Shown: piece by piece, positions 45,613-54,550 of the stretch
Layout of the letters: each line of letters starts with the position of its first letter
Numbering within the stretch: position 1 is the stretch's first letter
Source: an uncultured Verrucomicrobiales bacterium
GTDB lineage: Bacteria; Verrucomicrobiota; Verrucomicrobiia; Verrucomicrobiales; DEV007
Direction: 5' to 3'
Assembly (NCBI GenBank): GCA_943789025.1
Contig: CALSSN010000016.1
Location: 62,001 to 126,000 of the forward strand
Length of the DNA: 64,000 nt
Notes under the pieces: model-generated
Databases searched by the model: none
Told to the model about the DNA's origin: nothing
Seen by the model: the letters and a program-made list of their open reading frames with translations, nothing else
Translations under genes and position numbers: made by a program

Positions 45613-45722
45613 TCTACGATCTCGGTGGTCACCTGCCTTTAATGCCATCACGGGAAAGCGGTGGCTGGGCAGGGAGGTGACGTCTTCTCTTTAATATTCG
45701 GGACTCCGGCCGTAGATATTTC

Positions 45723-47648
45723 TCAATCCGCCCCTTCGGCGTCGTCCACCGGGCACTCCCGGCGGGTCCGGCGCAGCACGATGAGGAGCAGCACGACGAA
45801 TGCCGCGAAGAGCCAGGCCGCCTGTCCGAACCGGTTGCAGACCACGTTATTGAGGGAGAAGAGCAGGCTGCAGACGGTGGCGATGACCAGCGCCCAGTCG
45901 ACGAGCACCTCGCTGACCTTGTGCGCTGGGAGGTAGTCGGGGATCCGCTTAGTGACTGCCAGCCAACCCGGGGTGAAGATGCGCGTGCGCTGCACGAATT
46001 CCTCCAGGCGGGCGGGGTCGGTGGGCTTGGAGAGCAGGGACCCGGCCACCACCGCGATGAGGTTCAGCACCATGATGAAGAGCATGCGCGCGCCGAGGGT
46101 GTCGTAGCTGCTGGTAAAGCTCACCCCTTCTGCGAGCCCGAGCAGGGCTCCCATAGGCGCGTCGAAGATCGGCTGCTCCAACCCGAAGGCCTTATGACCA
46201 AACAAGAGCAGGGAGGCGAAAATCCAGTTCACTGCGAAGGCGGTGAGTTCGCCGACGGCAGTGATTCGCCACCAAAGCCAACGCATCACCCCCACCACCG
46301 CGCCGCCGGTGCCGACCACGTAGAAAATTTGGAGCAGCTGCTGAATGCTGTCGGTATAGAAGCTGATCACCCCGCCCATGATCGCCACACACACGGTGAT
46401 AATGCGCGCCACCCGCACGTAGTGCTTGTCGCCGGCGGTGCGGACGAGGAAGCGACGGTAGAGATCGTTGACAATGTAGCTGGAGCCCCAGTTGAAAAGG
46501 GTGCTCATGGTGGAAATGAAGGCCGCGATCATGGCGGCGATGAGCAGGCCCCGTAGGCCAGCCGGCAGAATTTCCAGCAGCATCTTGGGGTAGGCGGCGT
46601 CGTGGCCCGCATCTCCGAGATCGGGGAAAACGATCAACGAGGCCAGCCCCACTATCACCCACGGGATGGAGATGACCGCATAGTAGACGATGGTGTGCAC
46701 GAGCAGTGCGTTGGAGGCGTGCCGCGTGTTCTTACAAGCGAGGATCCGCTGGGCCTGGTATCCGCCGGAGAGCGCCACTCCCCACCAAAGGATGCCGAAG
46801 TAGCCGATGACGTTCCAGATAGACATGCTGCCATGGCCGCCTTCGGCACTGGCGCTACCGCTAATCTCGGGCGCGAGTTTCAAGCCCTGCCCTGGCCAGT
46901 CCTTGAGCACCACAACCTCACTCCCCTCTTCCTTCACCGGCAGCTGCATGGAGGAGAGCTTCTCGATCATCACGTCGATGCCGCCGACGTAACTGATCGA
47001 CATCCACGCCAGCAGGAAGGCCCCCGCGGTGGCGATGATGAACTGGACGAAGTCGGTGTAGACAACCCCGTAGAGGCCGCTGAAGGCGCAGAGAAGCAGG
47101 GCGCAGGTCATCACCACCAAGGTGGCCGCCATGTCCGGCTGAATCTCGAGACCGATGAGCATCATGGGCGCCGCATCCGGCTGCAGCCCCAGAGCTTGGC
47201 TGGCGATGGTGACCATGGCCTTGGACACCCAGCCGATCATGATGGGGCAGATCACGAGTGCACCGATCCCGGCGGAAACGGCCCGCATGAGACCGGCCGC
47301 TTTGCCGGAGTAGCGCAGCTCGATCAACTCGTTGTCGGTGACAACCTTAGTCCGGCGCCACATCCTGGCGAAGAGGACCACGCCGAGGGCGGATCCGATG
47401 AGCGGGGCCCAGTATTGCCAGACAGCGTGGATGCCGTGTTGCCTAACCAGAGCGCTCACCCAGAGCGGGGTGTCGGAGGCGAAGCTGGTGGCAATCATTG
47501 ATGCCCCTGCTACATACCAGGTCAGGGTGCGTCCAGAGACGAAGAAGGAATCAACATTTTCACCGGCGCGTTTGCTGAAAAAAACCCCCACCATCACCAT
47601 GGAGAGTATGAATCCGCCGACAACAATCCAATCAATCAATTCCATCAT
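45723..47648 (-). CDS. Sodium:solute symporter (SSS family)
   Basis: 641 residues with about thirteen to fourteen hydrophobic helices. Family features: the first helix VVGGFILSMVMVGVFFSKRAG, SGRTLTWYVAGASMIATSFASDTPLWVSALVRQHG (helix 2-3 with Na-site residues), AMIAAFISTMSTLFNWGSSYIVNDLYRRF in the seventh or eighth helix, and the long C-terminal part ending in a basic tail. It would import a sugar or oligosaccharide with Na+. The start is ATG at 47648 (a second ATG follows directly). Only 12 bases separate it from the GH95 gene, so the pair forms an import-and-cleave unit. Confidence 0.88.
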   Translation of the reverse strand: MMELIDWIVVGGFILSMVMVGVFFSKRAGENVDSFFVSGRTLTWYVAGASMIATSFASDTPLWVSALVRQHGIHAVWQYWAPLIGSALGVVLFARMWRRTKVVTDNELIELRYSGKAAGLMRAVSAGIGALVICPIMIGWVSKAMVTIASQALGLQPDAAPMMLIGLEIQPDMAATLVVMTCALLLCAFSGLYGVVYTDFVQFIIATAGAFLLAWMSISYVGGIDVMIEKLSSMQLPVKEEGSEVVVLKDWPGQGLKLAPEISGSASAEGGHGSMSIWNVIGYFGILWWGVALSGGYQAQRILACKNTRHASNALLVHTIVYYAVISIPWVIVGLASLIVFPDLGDAGHDAAYPKMLLEILPAGLRGLLIAAMIAAFISTMSTLFNWGSSYIVNDLYRRFLVRTAGDKHYVRVARIITVCVAIMGGVISFYTDSIQQLLQIFYVVGTGGAVVGVMRWLWWRITAVGELTAFAVNWIFASLLLFGHKAFGLEQPIFDAPMGALLGLAEGVSFTSSYDTLGARMLFIMVLNLIAVVAGSLLSKPTDPARLEEFVQRTRIFTPGWLAVTKRIPDYLPAHKVSEVLVDWALVIATVCSLLFSLNNVVCNRFGQAAWLFAAFVVLLLIVLRRTRRECPVDDAEGAD

Positions 47649-47660
47649 AATTTCTTCTTT

Positions 47661-50087
47661 TTAATCAGTTGTCGTCTCAGGCGACGGATTCATTTCGCGT
47701 GGCTGAAGCCCCTCAAGGTCGATTACTTTAACGGTATCGGCCTCAATTTCCATCTCAAGCTTTCGCGGCTCACCACAAGCAACGAGCAACTCGATTTTTT
47801 GCGCCTTGCCTACCGAGCAGAGTTCGACGTGAAGTTTGCCAGCCACCAGGTCCCAGCTCATCGACACCCGCACGCCGCCGCGCGTCATGATACCCTCCAC
47901 CGATCCCCGAGCCCACCGTTTCGGGAGTGCCGGCAGAAGCGAAAGCTTACCGGGTCGTGAAAACAACAGCATCTCCTGCACTGCAGCCGACCAGCCCATA
48001 TTGGCATCGATCTGGAAAGGCGCCCACTGCATATCGACTCCAATCCCCATATGCCTCCAGTCATTGTGCGTGGTGAAGAAGTTGTTGATGATACAGGAGC
48101 GGGACATCAAGTTGAGGCAATTGAGCGCCTGGTCCCCGTCTTTCATGCGGGCATAGACGTTTGCCATATGCACCAGAGACCATCCAGTCTGCTCGCTGAT
48201 TCCGATCTCTAACCTCTTGTGAATTGCTACCTCAAACGCCTTAAATAACTCCGGATCAGAATTTGGAGTCACCTCAATTCCTGGGAAAACCGGGTAGATA
48301 TGCGACTGGTGGCGGTGGTGGTAATTATCTTTTAAAGCCGGATTCATCCACTCCTTCACCGCGCCATCCTTGTTGATATGGTAGGGTGCGATCCTTCCTA
48401 GCATCTCTTTCCACTTGGAAACCTCTGGGTCCTCGGAGCGCCCGAGAATCCGCGCCGCTTCGAGCAGGTTGGTCAGCACCTCTTTAGCCAGAGCGAAGTC
48501 CATCGTTGCGTCACTGACAGTCTCCATTTTCGAACCCATCCCCTTACCGTCATAGAAATTACCCGGGGTATTCTCTGGGGAGTTGGAAGGAGCACTGTGG
48601 AAGTAGCCGTCTTCTCCGACGGTAAAAAAGTCTTCGTAAAAGAGAGCCACTTCTCGTAGGAAAGGAAAAGCACGCTCCTTGAGAAACTTTTCATCACGCG
48701 TGTAGGCGAAGTAATCAAAATAGTGCTGCGCCACCCATGCGGCGCCACCAGTCCAGTGGATGATATGCGGCTTGATTGTCTTGAGAAGACCCGATCCGGG
48801 GGTCGTGACCGCCGGAATATAGATCCCTCTGCACCCGTAAACCTTCCTGGCATTCTCTCGGAAGTCGTCGAGGGCACCTTCAAAGTAATCAAAAACCGGC
48901 AGCAAGGTCTCGGACAGGTTTCCGGACAATGCCTGCCAGTAGATCATCTGAAGGTTTTCGTTGACCATGTGAAATGCCCAGAAGCCAACATACTCACCAC
49001 ACCACTTGCCCAATAAAGGACAAGGCATCCCTCCCGGCCGGGAACTGCAAATCAGCAGATAGCGACCGAAGGCCCACATCTTTTCAACCAGCGCGGTGGA
49101 GGCTTCGCCTTGGTATGCGTTAAGCAACAGCTCTTCATTTGACAGAGCATGATCCGTGGCCTCACCACCGAGATCGAGAGACATCCGCGAAAACAATTCT
49201 CCATGCTCCATTGCATGAGGCGCGAAAAGCGCCTGATAATCCATGACGGTATCCTCAAGTTCCCGAATGAGGCCTGCCCAGGCAGACTTACGCTTTCCTC
49301 GAACGAATAACTTGATAACAACAAGAACTGAGCCCGCGTTCTTGATCTGAATTTTACCATTCTTCGCCACCATGACTGGAGGCTCCTCAGAGCCACCTGC
49401 TCCAGTTTGGGGAAAAGGAACTACTCTGGCCACTGCGCCGAAATCCGTATCGTCATCGTTGTGCGCCGCATAACGAATCCAGCCCGCGTCATCAGCCTTC
49501 ACTTCAAGGTACTCGGGAAATTTTGCAATTTGTCCGCGTGCATGGAACACATTGTCCTCGCGATCATGCAGGTCGAGTGTCACATCGAGATCCAGCGTGG
49601 TGTTCTCACAACCGACCTCCATGACAATCAGATCTTCAGGTCTCGAGACAAAAAGACTGCGCCGATAACTGCTTTCCCCATCTTTCCAATCCACAGTCAC
49701 CTCACCCGTCTCCATGTCCAAGGCCCGGCGGTAATCACGGAATCCCTCGCACAACGGCATCTTAATTTTAAGATCGCCCAGCGGCAGAGGATTCCCCGAG
49801 TGCGGGTGATAACCACGACGTTTAAATTCATCTGCAAGAACCCTTTCCGCTTTGAAGAAATCTTCTTTCGCAAGGAGATCTCTGACCTCCGGAAGCTTGT
49901 CGCTCACATCCGGAAGCTCGGGCGTCACCACTCGATGCCAAAGGTCCTCGTGATTGAGGAGGACGGTCTCATCCCGAACGGCCCCATAGACTGCCGCTGA
50001 AATAGCACCGTTCCCCGCGGGAACTGCATCACGCCATCTCGCTCCCCACCAGGCGGCAGGATACTTCATCGTCAGTTTGTTTTTCAT
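47661..50087 (-). CDS. GH95 family alpha-L-fucosidase (inverting), no signal peptide
   Basis: 808 residues. N-terminal beta-sandwich begins PAAWWGARWRDAVPAGNGAIS followed by LLNHEDLWHR. The catalytic (alpha/alpha)6 barrel contains CPLLGKWCGEYVGFWAFHMVNENLQM, WTGGAAWVAQHYFDYFAYTRD, and the catalytic acid segment HSAPSNSPENTPG (Glu). The C-terminal HHRHQSHIYPVFPGIEV and GWSAAVQEMLLFSRPGKLSLLPALP are GH95 hallmarks. GH95 members hydrolyse alpha-1,2-linked L-fucose, some alpha-L-galactose. No N-terminal signal is present, so it should act in the cytoplasm on imported fuco-oligosaccharides. The ATG at 50087 lies 116 bases downstream of a 22-base inverted repeat. Confidence 0.9.
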   Translation of the reverse strand: MKNKLTMKYPAAWWGARWRDAVPAGNGAISAAVYGAVRDETVLLNHEDLWHRVVTPELPDVSDKLPEVRDLLAKEDFFKAERVLADEFKRRGYHPHSGNPLPLGDLKIKMPLCEGFRDYRRALDMETGEVTVDWKDGESSYRRSLFVSRPEDLIVMEVGCENTTLDLDVTLDLHDREDNVFHARGQIAKFPEYLEVKADDAGWIRYAAHNDDDTDFGAVARVVPFPQTGAGGSEEPPVMVAKNGKIQIKNAGSVLVVIKLFVRGKRKSAWAGLIRELEDTVMDYQALFAPHAMEHGELFSRMSLDLGGEATDHALSNEELLLNAYQGEASTALVEKMWAFGRYLLICSSRPGGMPCPLLGKWCGEYVGFWAFHMVNENLQMIYWQALSGNLSETLLPVFDYFEGALDDFRENARKVYGCRGIYIPAVTTPGSGLLKTIKPHIIHWTGGAAWVAQHYFDYFAYTRDEKFLKERAFPFLREVALFYEDFFTVGEDGYFHSAPSNSPENTPGNFYDGKGMGSKMETVSDATMDFALAKEVLTNLLEAARILGRSEDPEVSKWKEMLGRIAPYHINKDGAVKEWMNPALKDNYHHRHQSHIYPVFPGIEVTPNSDPELFKAFEVAIHKRLEIGISEQTGWSLVHMANVYARMKDGDQALNCLNLMSRSCIINNFFTTHNDWRHMGIGVDMQWAPFQIDANMGWSAAVQEMLLFSRPGKLSLLPALPKRWARGSVEGIMTRGGVRVSMSWDLVAGKLHVELCSVGKAQKIELLVACGEPRKLEMEIEADTVKVIDLEGLQPREMNPSPETTTD

Positions 50088-50183
50088 GGGTGTATTGCCA
50101 CGCCTGATCCGAGCGCTCCGGTAAAATAAAATGTTGCTGAAGGGTCGGCCTTAATTCTCTGCGAAAGGCCACGAATTGCGAGG

Positions 50184-50211
50184 ATGATAGGAAGATTTTC
50201 CCCGTGAACAA
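50184..50211 (-). promoter_or_regulatory. Candidate promoter of the GH95-symporter unit
   Basis: On the minus strand TTGTTC (50206-50211) and TATCAT (50184-50189) are separated by 16 bases. The -35 element overlaps the right half of the inverted repeat at 50203-50224, as expected for a regulated promoter. Matches to consensus are modest in the -35 element and good in the -10. Confidence 0.3.
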
Positions 50212-50224
50212 AGATTAATTCACG
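50203..50224. promoter_or_regulatory. 22-base inverted repeat, candidate operator for the fucosidase operon
   Basis: Arms CGTGAA / TTCACG, perfectly complementary, around a ten-base AT-rich centre. It sits 116 bases upstream of the GH95 start codon and overlaps a possible -35 element. Size and symmetry fit a dimeric sugar-responsive regulator (LacI, GntR or DeoR type); no regulator gene is in the window. Confidence 0.4.
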
Positions 50225-50338
50225 TCAAAGAAAGAATAATTTTTCGTGAGGCCTGGGAGAAAAAACATAAAAAACCTCTCATTCAACAACCTCCTGCTCC
50301 GAGACCGAAGACTTTTATGCTTCTCAGGTTCTGATTTC

Positions 50339-51580
50339 TCAGTCGAAAACAGCCTTAATACGACCGATCCCAGCCCCGAGAACCCCACTCGCAATCGGAT
50401 CGAGCAAGTCTTCGGGCCCCACCAGATGAAGCGTCCACTGGATGTGCCGCATGCTCTCTCCCGGTTCGAGTTCGGCCGCGGGAGAAGAAGTCTCAAGTTC
50501 GTAAAATGGACCGAGCGGCGGTTCCCCAGGAGCTGGAGACCCGTCGTTGTAGGCATTGATGACGTCTCCGCTGTAGGGAGCGTCCTGGTGCTCCCACATC
50601 GAGTTGACGAACCCATTCGGCGCAGCCTGCTGGTTATATCCGACCAATGTCAGGACCCCACCCGCTGCGTCGTAACTTCCTGCCACCCCTTTCGAGCGGC
50701 GCGGGCCGATCCCGATCTTCCCGCGCCGGGTCCCATCGCCGCGAAAGAAGATGACCTCATCCTCTACCCTGAGATATTCGGGAGGCACCTTGCCGAAATA
50801 CGAGTCATTGACCACCGGTCCCAGATCAGAGTCGGCTTTGCCTGCAGCGAAAGGAAGAACTACCGTTGTCCGCGGTGAAGGATTGTACATGCCAAGAAGC
50901 CAGATGGAAAGGAGCCCAGTCTCGCGTCGCCACGCTTGTTCACCCTGATTGATGATTCGATTGTCAGTCTCGTAGGCCACAGACTGGATGCCTTCCGGCA
51001 ATTCACAATCGAGACGCTCGGAGATGGCACTGGCATCAAGCAGTCGAACAGATCGCTCGATCCCGATATCAAAGGTGGTGCCACTGAAATTCTGCAACTG
51101 ACAGCGATGGCGGAAATGAGCACGATCCGATTTCGAATCGATCAACTCGAAACCATCGATGTCAATCGCCGCCGGGGTACGCCAATCAGCAAATTCAAAT
51201 TTTGACCCGGGTTGGAAGAACAGGCCGAACTGCCCACCTTCGGGCCCGAGCCAGAAACGCTCCTCTCCCCCGAAAATGTAGATATGCTCTTCAAGCTTCC
51301 CCTTTCGCGCGGCTTTGGAAAGAAACCCTGTCTCAATCACTGGCCGGTTGATCCATCCAAAGCTGGCTCCGATTTCCCGGTCCACAGTGCTCGTCATCAC
51401 GCGGCCCTGCCAGGCAGGAGCAAGGGCAACAGCGACATCTCCACGTTCAAGCAGAACGACAGGGGTGTGTTTTTTCAAAAAATCGAGATCTTGTGCAAAG
51501 CCCCCATCCTGCGCCCGACATGCACCGTGCCAAGAATGCCAGGAAGCGGCACAGACGATGACTGCCAGAACTGTTCTCAT
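50339..51580 (-). CDS. Secreted protein of unknown function in the fucose region (possible DUF6786/mutarotase-like)
   Basis: 413 residues with a signal peptide (MRTVLAVIVCAASWHSWHGACRA). Beta-rich throughout: VVLLERGDVAVALAPAWQGRVMTSTVDREIGASFGWINRPVIE, RFWLGPEGGQFGLFFQPG, SVRLLDASAISERLDCELPEG, and the C-terminal LEPGESMRHIQWTLHLVG. The pattern of strands with an early W-x-x-R segment and a late 'ELEPGES-x-x-H' segment resembles aldose-1-epimerase-like folds and, from memory, the DUF6786 family; this needs a profile search. It sits between lutC and the GH95 gene, 251 bases upstream of the latter. A role in sugar binding or epimerisation outside the cytoplasm is possible. Confidence 0.6.
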   Translation of the reverse strand: MRTVLAVIVCAASWHSWHGACRAQDGGFAQDLDFLKKHTPVVLLERGDVAVALAPAWQGRVMTSTVDREIGASFGWINRPVIETGFLSKAARKGKLEEHIYIFGGEERFWLGPEGGQFGLFFQPGSKFEFADWRTPAAIDIDGFELIDSKSDRAHFRHRCQLQNFSGTTFDIGIERSVRLLDASAISERLDCELPEGIQSVAYETDNRIINQGEQAWRRETGLLSIWLLGMYNPSPRTTVVLPFAAGKADSDLGPVVNDSYFGKVPPEYLRVEDEVIFFRGDGTRRGKIGIGPRRSKGVAGSYDAAGGVLTLVGYNQQAAPNGFVNSMWEHQDAPYSGDVINAYNDGSPAPGEPPLGPFYELETSSPAAELEPGESMRHIQWTLHLVGPEDLLDPIASGVLGAGIGRIKAVFD

Positions 51581-51640
51581 TTTTCAAAAACGCAACATCG
51601 TCCAAGCGGGCACACCTGAAACAAATATAAGCCTCCGGAG

Positions 51641-52324
51641 TTACCAGCACAAAATTGTCAGCACCTTCGGGCCGTGAGCACCGAGGACGAGGATTCGCTC
51701 AATGTCGCCGGTTCTACTTGGCCCAGTGATAAACGAGATGAAGCTCGGGTAGTCCGGGGCGTATCGTTCTTCCAATAGAGCAAAAGCCGAAGGCAGATCA
51801 GAAAGAAGCTGGTCGCGACGCGCCACCACAATGTGGTGAGGGGGCAACACCGAAAGCGAACGGCCACCTGCACTTGTGCTCGTCACAAGCACACTCCCCG
51901 TCTGAGCGATCAGGGCGTCACACGCTGAAATTCCGACATCACACTCCTCCATCTCCGCGGCATCGTAGCCACCGTCGGTACAGAGGATCGGAAGGTCGAT
52001 TCTGTCGCATACCAGATCTGTCAGCGGGTTCCTGTGAGTGGCCACCCGTTTCCAGTCGGCCGACAATTCTGCAATCTGGGCGTGGACTTCCTCTTCCGAG
52101 TCGAGCAGCCGAAAGTCGGCTTTTAACTCGATCGAATTTTTTTTGAAGAGTTCAAGCCGCTCTGCTTCCGAATCCCCTACCAGTGGCAACCATTCAGGAA
52201 TGTGAGGGGCGGCACTCGCCTCTGTCACCGGTGGCAGTGACTCCCCGTGGTGCGCGCCCGGGACGGGAGCAGGGTTCCTCAGGGCCTCACGGATGCGACC
52301 GAATATCTGCTCTCTTTCACTCAT
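51641..52324 (-). CDS. lutC: Lactate utilisation protein C
   Basis: About 227 residues from the ATG at 52324 (MSEREQIFGRIREALRNPA), overlapping the lutB stop by four bases. LUD-domain protein: ELFKKNSIELKADFRLLDSEEEV, VGISACDALIAQTGSVLVTSTSAGGRSLSVLPPHHIVV and SFITGPSRTGDIERILVLGAHGPK are characteristic. Third subunit of the LutABC L-lactate oxidation complex that produces pyruvate. Last gene of the lut operon. Confidence 0.92.
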   Translation of the reverse strand: MSEREQIFGRIREALRNPAPVPGAHHGESLPPVTEASAAPHIPEWLPLVGDSEAERLELFKKNSIELKADFRLLDSEEEVHAQIAELSADWKRVATHRNPLTDLVCDRIDLPILCTDGGYDAAEMEECDVGISACDALIAQTGSVLVTSTSAGGRSLSVLPPHHIVVARRDQLLSDLPSAFALLEERYAPDYPSFISFITGPSRTGDIERILVLGAHGPKVLTILCW

Positions 52325-53715
52325 GACCTTTTGCTCCAATATTCACGGAATGACTGGCCGGCAAGGGGCGGGAGTTCTCGAGTTTTTGTCCACTCGCGGG
52401 CCGGATCGATCGGCGATGCTTTGACCAGTTCATGGAGCGGAAAAACAAGCCGGGCGATTTTACTGCCGATGCGGTAGAGAAAAGGACGGTTCATCACGAA
52501 CTCGAATCCCTTGAAAGCCATTTTCTCCCACCAGACTGGTTTCTCTTCGGAGGCGTTTCGACGGTTCTGCAAGAGGTGCTCGTGCAGGTTGATTTTTACC
52601 GGACAGGTCTGGGTGCAGGCTCCACACAGCGAGGAAGCATTGGACAGGTGCTTCCAGTCCTGAAGGCCCCGAAGATGCGGAGTAATCACCGATCCGATCG
52701 GCCCTTGGTAGGTTGTTCCGTAGGTGTGACCTCCGACATTGCGGTAGATCGGACAGACATTCAGACAGGCTCCGCAGCGGATGCACCCGAGAGAATCACG
52801 TTGCTCTGAGTCAGCGAGAAGTTCGGTCCTTCGGTTATCGAGGAGCACGACATGGAACTCCTCGGGGCCGTCGCATTCGTCCCCGCTTTTCGGCCCGCCA
52901 TAGAAGGAGTTGTATCCGGTCAGCGCCTGGCCCGCACCAGCCGTGGCAAGCATGGGAAGGAAAAGCGCCAGATCCCGCATCTTGGGAAGAACCTTCTCGA
53001 TCCCCATCAAAGAAATATGCACCTTCGGCAGGGCGCAGGTGAGACGGGCATTGCCCTCGTTCTCGGTTATCGAGATCATCCCAGTCTCCGCTACGGCGAA
53101 ATTACCACCGCTGATCCCTACATCCGCCGACAGATACTTTTCTCGCATCACCCGGCGGGCGATCATGGTCAATTCTTCGACATTCTCGGTGGGCGCAGTC
53201 CCCAGCTCTTTCGTGAAAAGCTCACTGATCTCGCCGCGGGCAAGGTGCATGGCGGGAAAGACAAAGTGATATGGAGCCTCCTCACGCAGCTGGACAATGT
53301 ATTCTCCAAGATCTGATTCCACGACATCAAATCCTTCTTTCTCGAGGCATTCGTTGAGGTGGATTTCTTCACCCGTCATCACTTTCGACTTGATGATCGA
53401 ACGGGCTTTTTTCTCCCGAATGATACCGAGGATAATTTCGCGAGCCTGCTGAGAGTTGCTGGCCCAGTGAACCTTCGCCCCGTTTGCTTCGATCTTGTCG
53501 GCAAACTCTGCGAGGTAATCGTCGAGGTGATTGACCGCGTCCCACTTGATCTCCGCGGCAGTCTGACGCGCAGCCTCCCAATCCTGGAAAGCCGCCTGCC
53601 GGATACTCCTTGCCGCCTCGTATTTCTTGAGACCTCGGTGGATCAACGCGCGTTGCATTTCGTCCTTCGAAACGCGCGTGGCATCACCCTTGAACTGGTC
53701 AGAAGCAACACTCAT
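52321..53715 (-). CDS. lutB: Lactate utilisation iron-sulfur protein B
   Basis: About 464 residues from the ATG at 53715 (MSVASDQFKGDATRVSKDEMQ), overlapping the lutA stop by four bases. The N-terminal LUD part includes KSKVMTGEEIHLNECLEKEGF and FAVAETGMISITENEGNARL. The ferredoxin-like part has two Fe4S4 motifs, C-x2-C-x2-C-x3-C in CIRCGACLNVCPIYR and CGACTQTCPVK. LutB passes electrons from lactate in the LutABC complex. Full family length. Confidence 0.93.
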   Translation of the reverse strand: MSVASDQFKGDATRVSKDEMQRALIHRGLKKYEAARSIRQAAFQDWEAARQTAAEIKWDAVNHLDDYLAEFADKIEANGAKVHWASNSQQAREIILGIIREKKARSIIKSKVMTGEEIHLNECLEKEGFDVVESDLGEYIVQLREEAPYHFVFPAMHLARGEISELFTKELGTAPTENVEELTMIARRVMREKYLSADVGISGGNFAVAETGMISITENEGNARLTCALPKVHISLMGIEKVLPKMRDLALFLPMLATAGAGQALTGYNSFYGGPKSGDECDGPEEFHVVLLDNRRTELLADSEQRDSLGCIRCGACLNVCPIYRNVGGHTYGTTYQGPIGSVITPHLRGLQDWKHLSNASSLCGACTQTCPVKINLHEHLLQNRRNASEEKPVWWEKMAFKGFEFVMNRPFLYRIGSKIARLVFPLHELVKASPIDPAREWTKTRELPPLAGQSFREYWSKRS

Positions 53716-54431
53716 GATGAACTGGCGAGAATCTCCGCAAGGTGAATGGTTTTCACTGGTTTGTCTTGACGGTCCAGAAGTCCCTGGATGTGCATCAGAC
53801 AACTCGAGTCATTCGAGACAATGTACTCCGCTTTCGTGCTACATGCGTCAGCACATTTTCGCTCTCCCATCGCTGTCGAAATCATAGGAAACTTCGCCGA
53901 AAATGTTCCTCCAAATCCGCAGCAGGTTTCCGCATCCTCCATCTCGACGAGTTCCAGATCTTTAACGTGTGCGAGCAAAGTCCGTGGTTGCTGCTTGATC
54001 CCCAGTTCACGAAGTCCGTGACAGCCGTCGTGGAAGGTGACTCGCGCCGGGAAGCGTGCACCCAGATCGGTGATCCCCAGCTTCGATACCAGAAAATCAG
54101 AAAACTCATAGGTCTTTCCGGCGAGGAGCTTTGCCTGCTCTTCGTGTTCGGTTCCATGAAACATTTCCTGGTAAAAATTTGTCAGCATGGCCCCACACGA
54201 ACCGGATGCGATCACCACCACCTCTGCATCCTTCAGACGCTCGACAACTTTTGCCGCCACCCCTCGCGCCTCATCCCAACAGCCGGAGTTAAAAGCAGGC
54301 TGCCCGCAACAGGTAAGGTCTTCCGGATATTCGATTGTGTGCCCGAGATTCTCCAGGATCTGCACCATACTGATCCCTGCTTTTGGGAAACACAGGTCCA
54401 CGAAACATGGGATAAAAAGAGTAATCTTCAT
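53712..54431 (-). CDS. lutA: Lactate utilisation protein A (CCG-domain)
   Basis: 239 residues. Two cysteine-rich CCG domains: DLTCCGQPAFNSGC and EDAETCCGFGGTFS, with a supporting Cys in VIASGSCGAML and VTFHDGCHGLRE, as in GlpC/LutA-type proteins that bind iron-sulfur clusters. With LutB and LutC it oxidises L-lactate to pyruvate. It is the first gene of lutABC and has its own candidate promoter just upstream. In this locus the lactate would come from L-lactaldehyde made by fucose catabolism. Confidence 0.92.
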   Translation of the reverse strand: MKITLFIPCFVDLCFPKAGISMVQILENLGHTIEYPEDLTCCGQPAFNSGCWDEARGVAAKVVERLKDAEVVVIASGSCGAMLTNFYQEMFHGTEHEEQAKLLAGKTYEFSDFLVSKLGITDLGARFPARVTFHDGCHGLRELGIKQQPRTLLAHVKDLELVEMEDAETCCGFGGTFSAKFPMISTAMGERKCADACSTKAEYIVSNDSSCLMHIQGLLDRQDKPVKTIHLAEILASSS

Positions 54432-54488
54432 GGTCGGTGGAGGCTTCGGATCTTTGGGTTCGCTTCGTTCTCGGAATACGCTTCCTAT

Positions 54489-54516
54489 TTTATAGCGGAG
54501 CAGGTGAGTATCTCAA
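54489..54516 (-). promoter_or_regulatory. Candidate promoter of lutABC
   Basis: On the minus strand TTGAGA (54511-54516) and TATAAA (54489-54494) with a 16-base spacer, each matching the sigma-70 consensus in five of six positions. The predicted start is about 50 bases upstream of the lutA ATG. This gives lutABC its own transcription start, separate from the fucI-rhaB-rhaD genes upstream. Confidence 0.5.
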
Positions 54517-54550
54517 CCGGACGTTTCATTTTCTCCTCGGGTTTTAGAGC

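Noticed and set aside
45921-47501. Long plus-strand open frames (about 211 and 299 residues) opposite the symporter
   Set aside because: High-GC antisense frames rich in His/Asp/Gly/Glu; the minus-strand membrane protein is unambiguous.
50029-50211. 60-residue open frame upstream of the GH95 gene
   Set aside because: It overlaps the GH95 N-terminus in another frame, starts in the promoter region with its inverted repeat, and has no coding character.
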